From: Candidatus Scalindua sp. SCAELEC01
Lineage (GTDB): Bacteria; Planctomycetota; Brocadiia; Brocadiales; Scalinduaceae
Assembly: GCA_004282745.1 (NCBI GenBank)
Contig: SHMT01000010.1
Span: 62,001-126,000 of the forward strand
DNA length: 64,000 nucleotides
Direction: 5' to 3'
The notes beneath the pieces were generated by a model, which was given only the letters and a program-made list of their open reading frames with translations, searched no databases and had not been told where the DNA came from. Each line of letters opens with the position of its first letter. Positions within the stretch are counted from its first letter, which is position 1. Below, piece by piece: positions 43,589-52,937 of the stretch. Position numbers and translations under genes: made by a program.

Positions 43589-44422
43589 TTATTCAATCAG
43601 GGTAATGCCTTTATTCTCAATCATAATGAGCCTTTTCTTGTAAATGGCGCCTATTGCCTTCTTATACGTTTTCTTACTCACACCAAACAGTTGATATATC
43701 TCTTCGGGAGGGCTTTTGTCTGTAACAGAAAGGAACCCACCCCTCTTTTTCAAGGTCGTAATAATCAACTTCGTTATATCATTGACCTTTTCGTAACCAG
43801 GTTTATGGAGAGAGAGGTCTATTTTGTAATCTTCCCGGATTTTTTTTATGAATCCCTTCATCTTCTCACCCTTCCCGAGTGGTTGGTACACATCTCTGTT
43901 ATGAAGTACCCCCCAATAAGAGCCGTTTATGACGGCTTTATAACCAATGTCGGTCCGGTTGCATATGAATAGATCAACTTCCCAGCCCACTTGAAAGTGA
44001 GGCGGCTGTTTGTCAAGAAATTTATCAAGTCTGGAAGAGGCGGCGATGCGGTTGGTCCGTTTATCGACATACACCCTCACGATATACGATTGACCCTCTT
44101 CCATAACCGTGTTCTGCTCACCACAAGGCAGCAGAAGATCTTTTGTTAAACCCCAGTCGAGAAAAGCGCCAATACGATTAACAGAAACCACCTTTAGGAG
44201 GGCGAAATCACCTACCATGGCGTAGGGAATTTCTGTTGTAGCAATGATACGATCTTCAGAGTCTCGATAGACAAATACCTTGACGATATCGTCAACCTTA
44301 CACTCTTTAGGAACATATCTCCGAGGGAGCAATATTTCTCCAAACCCTCCACCGTCAAGATAGAAACCGAATTCGACCTCCTTTACCACCCTCAGTTTAT
44401 TCTGTTTCCCTATCTCTGTCAT
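43589..44422 (-). CDS. cvfB: CvfB-like S1-domain RNA-binding protein
   Basis: It starts MTEIGKQNKLRVVKEVEFGF (44422), the usual CvfB N-terminus; 24 further codons upstream are open but unlike the family. The S1-type repeats include VGDFALLKVVSVNRIGAFL then DWGLTKDLLLP, and VGWEVDLFICNRTDIGYKAV. A C-terminal winged-helix (YQLFGVSKKTYKKAIGAIYK) completes the CvfB/YitL architecture. CvfB proteins bind RNA and affect virulence gene expression in staphylococci; the role here is unknown. Confidence 0.87.
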   Translation of the reverse strand: MTEIGKQNKLRVVKEVEFGFYLDGGGFGEILLPRRYVPKECKVDDIVKVFVYRDSEDRIIATTEIPYAMVGDFALLKVVSVNRIGAFLDWGLTKDLLLPCGEQNTVMEEGQSYIVRVYVDKRTNRIAASSRLDKFLDKQPPHFQVGWEVDLFICNRTDIGYKAVINGSYWGVLHNRDVYQPLGKGEKMKGFIKKIREDYKIDLSLHKPGYEKVNDITKLIITTLKKRGGFLSVTDKSPPEEIYQLFGVSKKTYKKAIGAIYKKRLIMIENKGITLIE

Positions 44423-44609
44423 CTGTAAGTCGCCCGGTACTTGAACCTTAGAATAGAGGAATACGCCTCTATCGTAGTGAACAAAATAACTCAAAAGATC
44501 TCTATTCTATTCGGTAATTCCTACTATTTCAAAGGTTATATTCTGGTTGGTTAACAAATTATCTTTTTGTGGGTAAATTGAAATTGGAAACAACCGAGTT
44601 CCCTATTTA

Positions 44610-44754
44610 GTGTCTGAACGAAAACCCTGTGTTTGAATGAAAAGTGCCCAGGTACAAGGCGCGTAACAATATCGTAACCGGAACGTACAATTGTACTTGA
44701 GGATTTCGAAATTGTTGCAGCAACGTAGTAGATGGGTAGTTTTCGTTCAAACAC
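44610..44754 (+). repeat. Family A repeat, copy A9 (145 bp, flanked by TATTTA direct repeats)
   Basis: GTGTCTGAACG at the left, CGTTCAAACAC at the right. It is bracketed by TATTTA at 44604-44609 and 44755-44760, a perfect 6-bp target-site duplication. It is nearly identical to A3. Confidence 0.92.
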
Positions 44755-44760
44755 TATTTA

Positions 44761-45133
44761 ACCAACCATCTGGTTATGGGAGCAATGCCCATGCACCTGT
44801 AACTCACCATTACCGGTAATATTTATCATCTTAGAGCGATAGTATCGCACCTTTTGTTTTATTTGTTGTTATTTTAGACATGCTGTTAACAATTTAAACA
44901 TAAGTGGACAACTTGCAGTTATTTTTCAAAGAAGATACAAAGTGCAGAAATGCAGTATCGTAATACCAATAAGGCTGTTAGAGAAAAAAGAGATAGATAC
45001 AGATTTAAAAGAAGAGATGGCACATGTGTTGCGAACCTTACCTATTGAGTAATTACTCTTGTACTGAATTTCATAAAGATTACGTATTTTGGTAATAGAT
45101 CTGGAACACATTTTTAGAGGGGGGGGAACAATT
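44761..45133. other. Gene-free interval before the mlaC-like gene
   Basis: I see no gene. GGGGGGGG at ~45119-45126 acts as the ribosome-binding site for the mlaC-like gene. The promoter is not obvious. Confidence 0.35.
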
Positions 45134-45775
45134 ATGAGATATAAAAAAATGGTATTTGTAACTTTAATGAGCACATTCTTTGTCATGGCTTTGCAACCAT
45201 ATCTTTGGTCGGGAGTACCGGGAAAAATGGTTGAGGAGATTATTCTTAAGGATTTTTCATCAAGTTTAGAAGAAAAATCCCCTCAACAGAAAACAAGACT
45301 CTGGAAAGAGATATCATCTTCATTTAATTTTGAAGAGATGTCTAAGAGGTCATTGGGGAAACAGTGGAATAACTTATACCCTGAACAAAAAAATGAATTT
45401 GTAGGATTATTTACCAAAAACCTGAGAAGCTCATACTTGAGAAATTCAGTCCACCTCTTTATCGATAAAATTGTCTCGATAGAAGAGAGACAGGGTAAAA
45501 AACATGCCAAAGTACAAACGGAACTACTCACAAAGAGAGGAAGAGAGATTAGCGTGGTTTTTTATCTGCTCAATAGAGATGAGGATTGGAAAATCTTTGA
45601 CGTAACAATCGAAGGTGTAAGCCTTGTCAACAATTACCACAGCCAATTTCAAAGTGTAATAGTCCGGACCTCATACGATGGTCTGATAGAGAAGATGAGG
45701 GAAAAACATGATGATAATTATTTCGCCTCTGAATACGAACTCCTTGTCTCGGAACGAGCAAAACGGACCTATTAA
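45134..45775 (+). CDS. MlaC/Ttg2D-like periplasmic lipid-binding protein
   Basis: The start MRYKKMVFVTLMSTFFVMAL (45134) is a signal peptide, preceded by a G-rich ribosome-binding site. The 213-residue protein has the Tol_Tol_Ttg2 family pattern: SSFNFEEMSKRSLGKQWNNL then PEQKNEFVGLFTKNLRSSYL, and WKIFDVTIEGVSLVNNYHSQ then F. MlaC shuttles phospholipids between outer and inner membrane Mla complexes. No mlaE/F/D/A genes are in the window, so the partner transporter is elsewhere. It ends at a terminator. Confidence 0.85.
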   Translation: MRYKKMVFVTLMSTFFVMALQPYLWSGVPGKMVEEIILKDFSSSLEEKSPQQKTRLWKEISSSFNFEEMSKRSLGKQWNNLYPEQKNEFVGLFTKNLRSSYLRNSVHLFIDKIVSIEERQGKKHAKVQTELLTKRGREISVVFYLLNRDEDWKIFDVTIEGVSLVNNYHSQFQSVIVRTSYDGLIEKMREKHDDNYFASEYELLVSERAKRTY

Positions 45776-45803
45776 ATAATTCAGAATCTTTGAACGTTAC
45801 TTC

Positions 45804-45850
45804 GGGCGCGGGAAAGAATCTCTTAGTATTTTTTTCTGCGCCCTTTTTGT
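45804..45850 (+). terminator. Rho-independent terminator after the mlaC-like gene
   Basis: GGGCGC (45804-45809) pairs with GCGCCC (45838-45843), with inner pairing GAAAGAA/TTTTTTTC, followed by TTTTTG. It is 29 bp after the stop codon. Confidence 0.7.
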
Positions 45851-46143
45851 TGCATCAGCAATCATGCATTGTGTTCGGTTCCTCGACACCACTCGTCCGC
45901 ATTACCACTCTTTCGGGCAGAGAATGGCGACATACCGGACATCTGCTACAGTCACATGTTTAGGTTGGGTCCGAAGTTTAACAAGCATGAATATACTAGA
46001 AATTGACACCAACGCAGGCGCGGAGGGCGGACAGGAGTCTATTCTCAACTCTACTTCGACGTTTGGTGAGTTTCATACTATGACCTGAGAACGGTATCCC
46101 TTCAGGTTGTGTAATAATACCATGTCATTATTTTCTCGACGCC

Positions 46144-47694
46144 CTAAACAATTATCAAATTCTTGCTGGTCATCGCTACAGGCTTTTCGATCCCCAAGAG
46201 ATAGAGGATGGTAGGAGCAATGTCTGAAAGGATTCCACTTTCAACGAGTTTTACGTTTTTGTAGTCTTCGGCAACGTAGATGAATTCAACGGGGTTTTTG
46301 GTATGGGATGTCTTTGTTATGCGGGTCTCATAATCTATCATCTCCTCAGCATTTCCATGGTCGGCCGTAATCAGGGCTATTTTGTTGTGAGACAATACCG
46401 CCTCCACCAGGAGACCGACACATTCATCAACGACCTCTACCGCCTTTTTAGCCGCCTCATAGTCGCCCGTATGACCAACCATGTCGCAATTTGCCAGATT
46501 TATGACCAGCAGACTAAAACTGTTTGAATTGATGATCTCAATGGTTTTTCTCGTCACATCACGAGCATTCATTTCAGGATGGTCTGCAAACGTAGCGGGA
46601 TCGTATTCACCCTTGATCTCAATCTGCTCTTCACCGGTATACGGTTTTGTTCGTTTACCATTAAAGAAGGATGTTGCGTGGCTGAATTTCTGAGTCTCCG
46701 CAATACGGACCTGTCTGAGCCCTTTTTCGCTCAGGACCTGCCCAAGAAGGTTGTCCATCCCACCACTATCATTCATGGCATCTAGAATGTTATAACGAAA
46801 TTCATCGTAATATCTGGTGAGTCCGCAATAGACGATGTCCAGCTTTTTCCACCGCTCCCCCGGATAATCATCTTCAACAAATGCCTTGGTCAATTGGATA
46901 GCCCTGTCCTGACGGTAATTGATATGAATTACCGAATCACCATCACGAATCCCGGTAAAGTCTCCAACGATCATTGGCGGTATGTATTCGTCAAACATCT
47001 CCTCACCGTTTGGAGTCGTCGTCTTGTAAACGTCCTTAATCGCATCTTCGACACTATCTATCCTTGTGCCCTGTGCCTTTGTTAATGCATCATAGGCTAT
47101 TGAGGTCAGTTCCCAGTTCCTGGCCCGATCCATCGCGTAGTATCTGCCCATTATGGTCGCAAGCTCGCCAATCTTATACTCCTCAATCTTTTTCTTTACT
47201 TCACCAATGTAGCTTAAGGCACTTCTCGGTGAAGTATCTCTGCCATCGGTAAAAAAATGGATGTATACCGTTTTCACACCATGCTCCTTTGCATACTTCA
47301 TTATTGCAAAGAGATGGTCCTGATGTGCATGTACCCCCTCATCCTGTACGAGGCCCATGAGATGGAGTGCGGAACTGTTATTAATGACGTTCGAAATGGC
47401 CTTCTGGAAATTTTGACTCCGAAAAAATGATCCGTCCTGGATGTTCTGCATGATCCTGGTCATCTCTTGCACAACGACCCTTCCCGCACCCATATTGAGG
47501 TGACCCACTTCTGAAGAGCCCTGATAGCCATCCGGTAAGCCAACCGAACTCCCTGAAGCGCCCAATTGGATATTCGGATATTTTTCAAGAAGGGCATCGG
47601 TCTTTGGTGTATGGGCGTTCTTTACCGCATTAAATTCCGGATTCTCATTTACGCCCCAACCATCTCTAATGATGAGGACAATCGATTTTTGCAT
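46144..47694 (-). CDS. gpmI: 2,3-bisphosphoglycerate-independent phosphoglycerate mutase
   Basis: It interconverts 3- and 2-phosphoglycerate through a phosphoserine. Motifs are IIRDGWGVNEN at the start, the nucleophile Ser61 in GSSEVGHLNMGAGR, FTDGRDTSPRSALSY, and the metal ligands in ITADHGNAEEM and TSHTKNPVEF. At 516 aa it is full length. It lies 26 bp after korC and is the last gene of the sucCD-kor operon, linking the 2-oxoacid module with the trunk of gluconeogenesis. Confidence 0.96.
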   Translation of the reverse strand: MQKSIVLIIRDGWGVNENPEFNAVKNAHTPKTDALLEKYPNIQLGASGSSVGLPDGYQGSSEVGHLNMGAGRVVVQEMTRIMQNIQDGSFFRSQNFQKAISNVINNSSALHLMGLVQDEGVHAHQDHLFAIMKYAKEHGVKTVYIHFFTDGRDTSPRSALSYIGEVKKKIEEYKIGELATIMGRYYAMDRARNWELTSIAYDALTKAQGTRIDSVEDAIKDVYKTTTPNGEEMFDEYIPPMIVGDFTGIRDGDSVIHINYRQDRAIQLTKAFVEDDYPGERWKKLDIVYCGLTRYYDEFRYNILDAMNDSGGMDNLLGQVLSEKGLRQVRIAETQKFSHATSFFNGKRTKPYTGEEQIEIKGEYDPATFADHPEMNARDVTRKTIEIINSNSFSLLVINLANCDMVGHTGDYEAAKKAVEVVDECVGLLVEAVLSHNKIALITADHGNAEEMIDYETRITKTSHTKNPVEFIYVAEDYKNVKLVESGILSDIAPTILYLLGIEKPVAMTSKNLIIV

Positions 47695-47720
47695 ACGTTA
47701 ACGGTCCTTAAAAAGTAGAC

Positions 47721-48737
47721 TTAGTCTTGATAGGTATAGCCATATTTTATAGCACGGGTATTCTCTTCCTGAAATCTTGCATGTAGTTCTGATCGAAAAT
47801 CTATCGCTTCGATCTTTATTCCAATCATGCTGAGCAGCCTACCCAGCGCTATCATATTTACAAAGACGGGACTATTGAATTCATCCGAAGATATTTGAGA
47901 GAAAGGGACCCTATCACTGACCGGACAGATAATGTCACAACCCGTACACTCCTGATTGCAGGCAGCCGTATCAATAATTATCTCTTTGGCATTCACTAAG
48001 GCCTTTTTACTCTTTGATAGACAGAGTCCCACATCAGCTTTTTCAAAGAATGGGGTCTCAATCTTCTCATCAGAATAGATCAGCTCCGCCGTTATCTCTC
48101 CTCCTCGTACCGCGGCGCCATAGATAATGTTCAGTGATACCTCCTTATTCATCTTTGCCAGGATATTCCCAAGTGTATGCGCCATAAGTTTTATACCCTG
48201 CCCAGCCTCTCCCGCAAGGATTATCTTTTTTTCCCTCATCTTTAAAGGGGTTGGCGCTAATACTTTCACCATCTGGATAATGCTCACCCCGAAGAACTGT
48301 TCGTCTATAGTGGCTTTCTGCTCAAAACCAGAACTTCTGAAAAGCTGATGTATGCCTCTCTCTTTAGGATAAGAAGAGAAGATCCGTGCTTCATAGCAAG
48401 ACCTCTTTGTAAACAGGTTTATGGTTTCATCCAAAAGAATTTTTGAGTAGCCTTTTCCCCTGAACGGTAATTTAACCCCCAACCAGTGGATATTCCCAAT
48501 GCCATCGGTGATCCAGGCAAACATAAAGCTGACGATCTCTTCCCCCAACTTTCCCACAAGGTAGACAGAGTCTTTTTCCGTAATATGTTCAGTAACCTTT
48601 TTAACCGTATACGCTGCCTTGAAATGTTTCCTTTCAGATGCCGGGCTCTCCGCGTGTAATTCATCGATAATTGCCTGAAACAGTTTTACCGTCTCCTTCA
48701 CATCTGGTTCGGCAAGTTCCCTTATCTCATATTTCAT
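47721..48737 (-). CDS. korC: GNAT acetyltransferase fused to 2-oxoacid:ferredoxin oxidoreductase gamma subunit
   Basis: 338 residues. Residues 1-~155 form a GNAT domain with the acetyl-CoA loop RGKGYSKILL (93-102). Residues ~168-338 are the KorC/PorC gamma fold: KKIILAGEAGQGIKLMAHTL, NIIYGAAVRGGEITAELIYS, and FVNMIALGRLLSMIGI. In between, C260-x3-C264-x2-C267-x3-C271-P resembles a 4Fe-4S ligand set and is not usual in gamma subunits. Gamma subunits complete the alpha-beta-gamma-delta oxidoreductase with korA, korB and korD. The fused acetyltransferase suggests local control by acylation (inference). It overlaps korB by 4 bp. Confidence 0.9.
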   Translation of the reverse strand: MKYEIRELAEPDVKETVKLFQAIIDELHAESPASERKHFKAAYTVKKVTEHITEKDSVYLVGKLGEEIVSFMFAWITDGIGNIHWLGVKLPFRGKGYSKILLDETINLFTKRSCYEARIFSSYPKERGIHQLFRSSGFEQKATIDEQFFGVSIIQMVKVLAPTPLKMREKKIILAGEAGQGIKLMAHTLGNILAKMNKEVSLNIIYGAAVRGGEITAELIYSDEKIETPFFEKADVGLCLSKSKKALVNAKEIIIDTAACNQECTGCDIICPVSDRVPFSQISSDEFNSPVFVNMIALGRLLSMIGIKIEAIDFRSELHARFQEENTRAIKYGYTYQD

Positions 48738-49471
48738 TTTATAATCCCAATCTCATTATGCTCTAACGTATCGGTTTTACTGTTTATTTTATAATTTTCC
48801 TTATAGGACATCATCATCTCATACGCATTTTTAAAACCTCTCCTACGGCCATCATTGGTAATGCATTGGGTCTTTATCTCAACAAATGACAATCCCTCAT
48901 GCTGGAGTGACTCGGTAATGCATTTCTCCGCATGATTAAAGTGGAATACCGTAGTCCGTGCATAATAGGAGTTGTGTGCCTTAAGGATAGCCTGCACATC
49001 AATGGGTGTATCGGCATTCCCCTGGGGAGTAGTAAGGGTTTTCGACCCCTGTTCAGTGGTTGGCGAGGTCTGACCGCCTGTCATACCGTAGATGGAATTT
49101 GCAATGCAAACGATACTTATGTTTGTATTTCTTCTTGAAGCATGTAATAGATGGTTTCCTCCAATTCCCAACAGATCACCATCACCGCTTATGATAATTA
49201 CGTTGAGGGCTGGGTTGGCATTTTTTATTCCCTCAGCTACGGGAATTGCCCTTCCATGAACCGAATGGATAGAATCGAGGTCAAAATAACCGGCACTCCT
49301 TCCAGAACAGCCAATGCCCGATACCATTACGGTATTTTTTTGAGAAAAATCCAATTTCTCCATAGCTTGGCATACAAGCTTCAGCACGATACCGTTCCCA
49401 CAACCCGGACACCACTGGGTGGGAAGTCTCTCCTGTTTGAGATAATTTAGATGGGTAAGTACCTTTGTCAC
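48734..49471 (-). CDS. korB: 2-oxoacid:ferredoxin oxidoreductase, beta (TPP-binding) subunit
   Basis: Start at a GTG (49471) because AGGAGG lies 5 nt upstream and the GTGA overlaps the korA stop; an ATG at 49504 would overlap korA by 37 bp. The 245-residue protein has WCPGCGNGIVLKLVCQAM (cluster/TPP entry), SGIGCSGRSAGYFDLDSIHS and the TPP motif ISGDGDLLGIGGNHLLHASR, ending NSIYGMTGGQTSPTTEQGSK. It binds thiamine pyrophosphate and the proximal 4Fe-4S cluster. The neighbouring sucCD makes 2-oxoglutarate the likely substrate. Confidence 0.95.
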   Translation of the reverse strand: MTKVLTHLNYLKQERLPTQWCPGCGNGIVLKLVCQAMEKLDFSQKNTVMVSGIGCSGRSAGYFDLDSIHSVHGRAIPVAEGIKNANPALNVIIISGDGDLLGIGGNHLLHASRRNTNISIVCIANSIYGMTGGQTSPTTEQGSKTLTTPQGNADTPIDVQAILKAHNSYYARTTVFHFNHAEKCITESLQHEGLSFVEIKTQCITNDGRRRGFKNAYEMMMSYKENYKINSKTDTLEHNEIGIIK

Positions 49472-50487
49472 GTTTCCCTCCTGGACCGTTTCAATTTTGT
49501 CCATATCTCTTGCAAATCTATTTTACCCCCCAAGACCGATACAAGATGAACCTTGCGATGTAATAACCTTTCAACTTCATTCACATACTGCCCCGCATTC
49601 ATTTCCATTACTATTATTCTCTTATATTGTCCGGCAATCTCCTTGATATCTTCAATCATTGGGAAAATTCTGATTGGTCGACAAATTGCGAAATCATCTT
49701 TAAAGTGATATGATACCCGAGATAAAGCTCCGTATGCAATCAGGAGGGTATCTGAAGAGGCATTTTCTCTATATTCATAACCGTTATATTTTTTTGCCAC
49801 CTTCTTCTGCTTTGTCTCAAGATGTTTGATAAATTTTTTATGCACTTCTGGATCCGAGGTAGCAGGTATCGATCCCTCGTGGGTGAGCCCCGTAAAGTGC
49901 CTGTTCGATGTTCCTAATGGAGGGAGAGTCCTTTTCGATATCCGGTAATCTTGTATTTGAATAGTCTCGTAAAGGTGTCCAACGTAACCGTCACTCAGCA
50001 GGATAACGGGACTACGAGACTCTTCGGCGGCATTGAATGCATGAAAAGTATACTGATACAGCTCATCAACAGAATTGGGATAAAAGACAATCGGAAAATA
50101 GTCACCATGGCTCCCATACTTACACTGTAATACATCCCCTTGAGCAGGCAATGTCGGCATACCCGTACTTGGACCCACGCGTTGGACATTCACAACCACA
50201 AGCGGAACTTCCATCATGTGGGCAAGGCCAATACTCTCCTGCATCAATGAAAATCCTGGTCCTGAGGTCGCCGTCATCGACTTAGCACCGGCTAAAGAGG
50301 CACCAATAATGGCGTTGATTGAAGCTATCTCATCTTCCATTTGCATCAATTTTACGCTCTTCTCACTCACCAGTTCATGGAGAATCTCTGAAGCTGGTGT
50401 AATGGGATACCCTGCGTAAAAGCCTAAACCGGCTTTGACAGCAGCCCTAGCGATTGCCTGGTTACCCTGTAGAAGTATCTTTGTCAT
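49468..50487 (-). CDS. korA: 2-oxoacid:ferredoxin oxidoreductase, alpha subunit
   Basis: 339 residues. Pyrimidine-binding domain with GNQAIARAAVKAGLGFYAGY and PITPASEILHELVSE, then QMEDEIASINAIIGASLAGA, TATSGPGFSLMQESIGLAHM, and the C-terminal transketolase-like domain with IRIFPMIEDIKEIAGQYKRI and VMEMNAGQYVNEVERLL. It pairs with korB to bind TPP and the 2-oxoacid. It overlaps korD by 26 bp. The enzyme either oxidises 2-oxoglutarate to succinyl-CoA or carboxylates succinyl-CoA in a reductive direction; sequence cannot tell which. Confidence 0.95.
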   Translation of the reverse strand: MTKILLQGNQAIARAAVKAGLGFYAGYPITPASEILHELVSEKSVKLMQMEDEIASINAIIGASLAGAKSMTATSGPGFSLMQESIGLAHMMEVPLVVVNVQRVGPSTGMPTLPAQGDVLQCKYGSHGDYFPIVFYPNSVDELYQYTFHAFNAAEESRSPVILLSDGYVGHLYETIQIQDYRISKRTLPPLGTSNRHFTGLTHEGSIPATSDPEVHKKFIKHLETKQKKVAKKYNGYEYRENASSDTLLIAYGALSRVSYHFKDDFAICRPIRIFPMIEDIKEIAGQYKRIIVMEMNAGQYVNEVERLLHRKVHLVSVLGGKIDLQEIWTKLKRSRRET

Positions 50488-50677
50488 TTTTTATATCTAT
50501 CACGAGAGCCATATCTGGACAATATCTCTCACATTGCAAGCACGCAATACACTGACCCAGCTCATGTAGTTTGTGATTTTTTATCGTATAATTTTTTACC
50601 GGACACATATTGACGCAAATACCACACACCTTACATCTTTTGTGGTCAATAGAAACTATCCCCTGTTTTTTGGCCAT
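50462..50677 (-). CDS. korD: 2-oxoacid:ferredoxin oxidoreductase, delta subunit (2x4Fe-4S)
   Basis: The 71-residue protein has two ferredoxin motifs, CKVCGICVNMCP and CIACLQCERYCP (CxxCxxCxxxCP), which carry electrons from the TPP site to external ferredoxin. It is the first kor gene of the operon. The distance to sucD is 93 bp. The length is normal. Confidence 0.93.
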   Translation of the reverse strand: MAKKQGIVSIDHKRCKVCGICVNMCPVKNYTIKNHKLHELGQCIACLQCERYCPDMALVIDIKNDKDTSTG

Positions 50678-50770
50678 AGTATGTTCGTAAGAAATTAATC
50701 TAAAAAAATCATCCCATATTGACTACTATTTGTGTTGATACAGATTGTTCCTTGCAAATACCCTCTGTCT

Positions 50771-51640
50771 TTACTTCAATACCTCTTCAACCGCCTCTCC
50801 AATATCAGCTGGATTGTCTACAACGGTAACATGAGCTTTACGCAAACAAGCTACTTTTTCCTTCACGGTACCCTTACCACCGGAAATAATAGCACCGGCA
50901 TGCCCCATCCTCTTGCCCGCAGGCGCGGTTAGCCCAGCAATAAAGCTTACGACAGGTTTCGACACTCTGTTTTTAATAAATTCCGCGGCCTCTTCTTCCG
51001 CACTTCCACCAATCTCGCCAATCAACACTATGGCTTTGGTATCATCGTCATCTTGAAAAAGGGTAAGTGCATCGACAAATGATGTTCCGATGACTGGATC
51101 ACCACCGATACCCAAACAGGTAGATTGTCCAATACCCCGCTGTGTCAACTGCCAGACAGCCTCATAAGTGAGAGTACCGCTCCGAGAGACAACTCCCACA
51201 GTACCAGGGGTATGTATATAGCCGGGCATAATGCCAATCTTCGATTGACCAGGCGTAATAATACCAGGGCAATTGGGCCCAATCAGGCGAGCCGGTTTCG
51301 TAGCAAGATAGGCTTTAACTCTCAACATGTCGATAGTTGGAATCCCTTCGGTAATACAGATGACCAATTCAATCCCAGCTTCAACAGCTTCTATAATAGC
51401 GTCAGCAGCAAAAGGGGCAGGCACATAAATAATAGAGGTATCACACCCTGTTATCTCCACCGCCCCCTTGACAGAATCAAAGACTGGTATATCAAAAATT
51501 TCGGTCCCACCTTTGCCTGGTGTTACACCGGCAACCATTCTGGTACCATACTCGAGCATGTGCTCAGTATGAAATTTTCCGGAAGCGCCGGTGATACCCT
51601 GACAAACAACTTTTGTTTCGCTATTTATGAGTATACTCAT
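50771..51640 (-). CDS. sucD: Succinyl-CoA synthetase alpha subunit
   Basis: It makes succinyl-CoA or the reverse, coupled to ADP/GDP. Motifs are [40 protein letters not shown] and the phosphohistidine in [17 protein letters not shown]. At 289 aa it is full length. Its start codon ATG and first codons (ATGAGTATACTC) are part of the end of repeat B3, and no Shine-Dalgarno sequence precedes it. It pairs with sucC upstream. Confidence 0.96.
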   Translation of the reverse strand: MSILINSETKVVCQGITGASGKFHTEHMLEYGTRMVAGVTPGKGGTEIFDIPVFDSVKGAVEITGCDTSIIYVPAPFAADAIIEAVEAGIELVICITEGIPTIDMLRVKAYLATKPARLIGPNCPGIITPGQSKIGIMPGYIHTPGTVGVVSRSGTLTYEAVWQLTQRGIGQSTCLGIGGDPVIGTSFVDALTLFQDDDDTKAIVLIGEIGGSAEEEAAEFIKNRVSKPVVSFIAGLTAPAGKRMGHAGAIISGGKGTVKEKVACLRKAHVTVVDNPADIGEAVEEVLK

Positions 51641-51749
51641 CTTATAATGGTTTTCGGATAAAATCCGAGAAAAAAAGGAGTGAGTATACCTTCACCAAGA
51701 TTTGGTTTTCATCAAAACCGAAAACCAAATCGGTTTTAGTATATACTCA
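51632..51749 (+). repeat. Family B repeat, copy B3, filling the sucC-sucD junction
   Basis: It starts TATACTCATCTTATAATGG and ends CGGTTTTAGTATATACTCA. The palindromic ends supply the sucD start codon at one side and the sucC stop codon (TGA of AGATGAGTATA on the minus strand) at the other. It carries AACCGAAAACCAAATCGGTT and TTCGGATAAAATCCGA hairpins. Confidence 0.8.
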
Positions 51750-52916
51750 TCTTGTATCATTTACCGCCTGAACTATTTTTTCCGCTGCATCCTTCATGCT
51801 CTCTGCAACAATCATATCAAGTCCTGAATTATCAAGGATAGTTTTCGCAATTTGAACATTCGTCCCTTCCAGTCTGACCACGAGCGGCACATGAATACCC
51901 ACTTTTTTTACCGCCTGTATAATACCCTGAGCAACGATATCACACTTCATGATACCACCAAAGATATTAACCAACACCCCTTTCACCTTTTGATCAACAA
52001 AAATCAATTCGAATGCCGTCGTCACCTTCTCTACAGGTGCGTCACCCCCAACATCCAGAAAATTAGCAGGCATTCCACCGTAAAATTTTATTATATCCAT
52101 TGTGGCCATTGCTAAACCGGCACCGTTCACTAAACAGCCAATGTTTCCATCAAGCCCAATATAACTCAAACCGGACGCTATTGCCTTTCCTTCATTAACG
52201 TCGCCCTCAGAAAAATCTCTCATTGCCAATAACTCTTTGTGTCGAAAAAGGGCATTATCATCAATATCCATTTTCACATCCAGTGCAACGATCTCTCCCT
52301 CTTGTGTTAACACGAGAGGATTTATCTCCAGAAGGGAGCAATCATTGCCAATGAAAGCCCTATAGAGGTTTGCGATTAGCTGGGAAGCCGCTATCATGAG
52401 TTTACCCGTCATACCCAATTTTTTAGCTATGTTACGTGCTTGGAAATCATACATACCCATAACGGGGTCTACACGTTCTTTCGCAATCTTTTCAGGTGAC
52501 TTCGAAGAGACCTCTTCTATTTCAACTCCCCCTTCTGTACTACAGATAATAACGGGTGCAGAGGAACTCCTGTCTATCGATATCGCCAAGTACAACTCTT
52601 TTTTTATCTCTACCGCATCTTCAATAAGTACCTTATTTACCTTTATCCCTTTACTCCCTGTCTGGGCCGTTACCAAGGTTAAGGCCAATATCTCAGATGC
52701 ATACCTTTTCACCTCTTCCAATGTCGTTGCTATTTTTACCCCACCGCCTTTTCCTCTCCCTCCAGCATGAACCTGCGCTTTTATAACACACTTCTTTCGA
52801 CCAATGTCCCCACACGATTCTCTAACGGTTTCCGCATCCGTTACAACAACCCCATGGGGAACTTTAATGTTGTATTTTCGTAGGATTTCCTTTGCCTGAT
52901 ATTCGTATAGTTTCAA
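51747..52916 (-). CDS. sucC: Succinyl-CoA synthetase beta subunit (ADP- or GDP-forming)
   Basis: The start is placed at a TTG (52916) giving MKLYEYQAKEILRKYNIKVP, the universal SucC start; AGGGG lies ~7 nt upstream. The frame continues into repeat B4, but that part is not SucC. Motifs are VIKAQVHAGGRGKGGGVK (ATP-grasp), LEINPLVLT and VNIFGGIMKCDIVAQGII. The 389 residues match the E. coli protein (388). It is the first gene of the sucCD-korDABC-gpmI series. Confidence 0.95.
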   Translation of the reverse strand: MKLYEYQAKEILRKYNIKVPHGVVVTDAETVRESCGDIGRKKCVIKAQVHAGGRGKGGGVKIATTLEEVKRYASEILALTLVTAQTGSKGIKVNKVLIEDAVEIKKELYLAISIDRSSSAPVIICSTEGGVEIEEVSSKSPEKIAKERVDPVMGMYDFQARNIAKKLGMTGKLMIAASQLIANLYRAFIGNDCSLLEINPLVLTQEGEIVALDVKMDIDDNALFRHKELLAMRDFSEGDVNEGKAIASGLSYIGLDGNIGCLVNGAGLAMATMDIIKFYGGMPANFLDVGGDAPVEKVTTAFELIFVDQKVKGVLVNIFGGIMKCDIVAQGIIQAVKKVGIHVPLVVRLEGTNVQIAKTILDNSGLDMIVAESMKDAAEKIVQAVNDTR

Positions 52917-52937
52917 TTGTACCCCTAAAAAAGAGAG

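Noticed and set aside
45864-46088. Plus-strand frame of 74 residues after the mlaC-like terminator
   Set aside because: It begins beyond a good terminator, has no ribosome-binding site and its composition is not protein-like.
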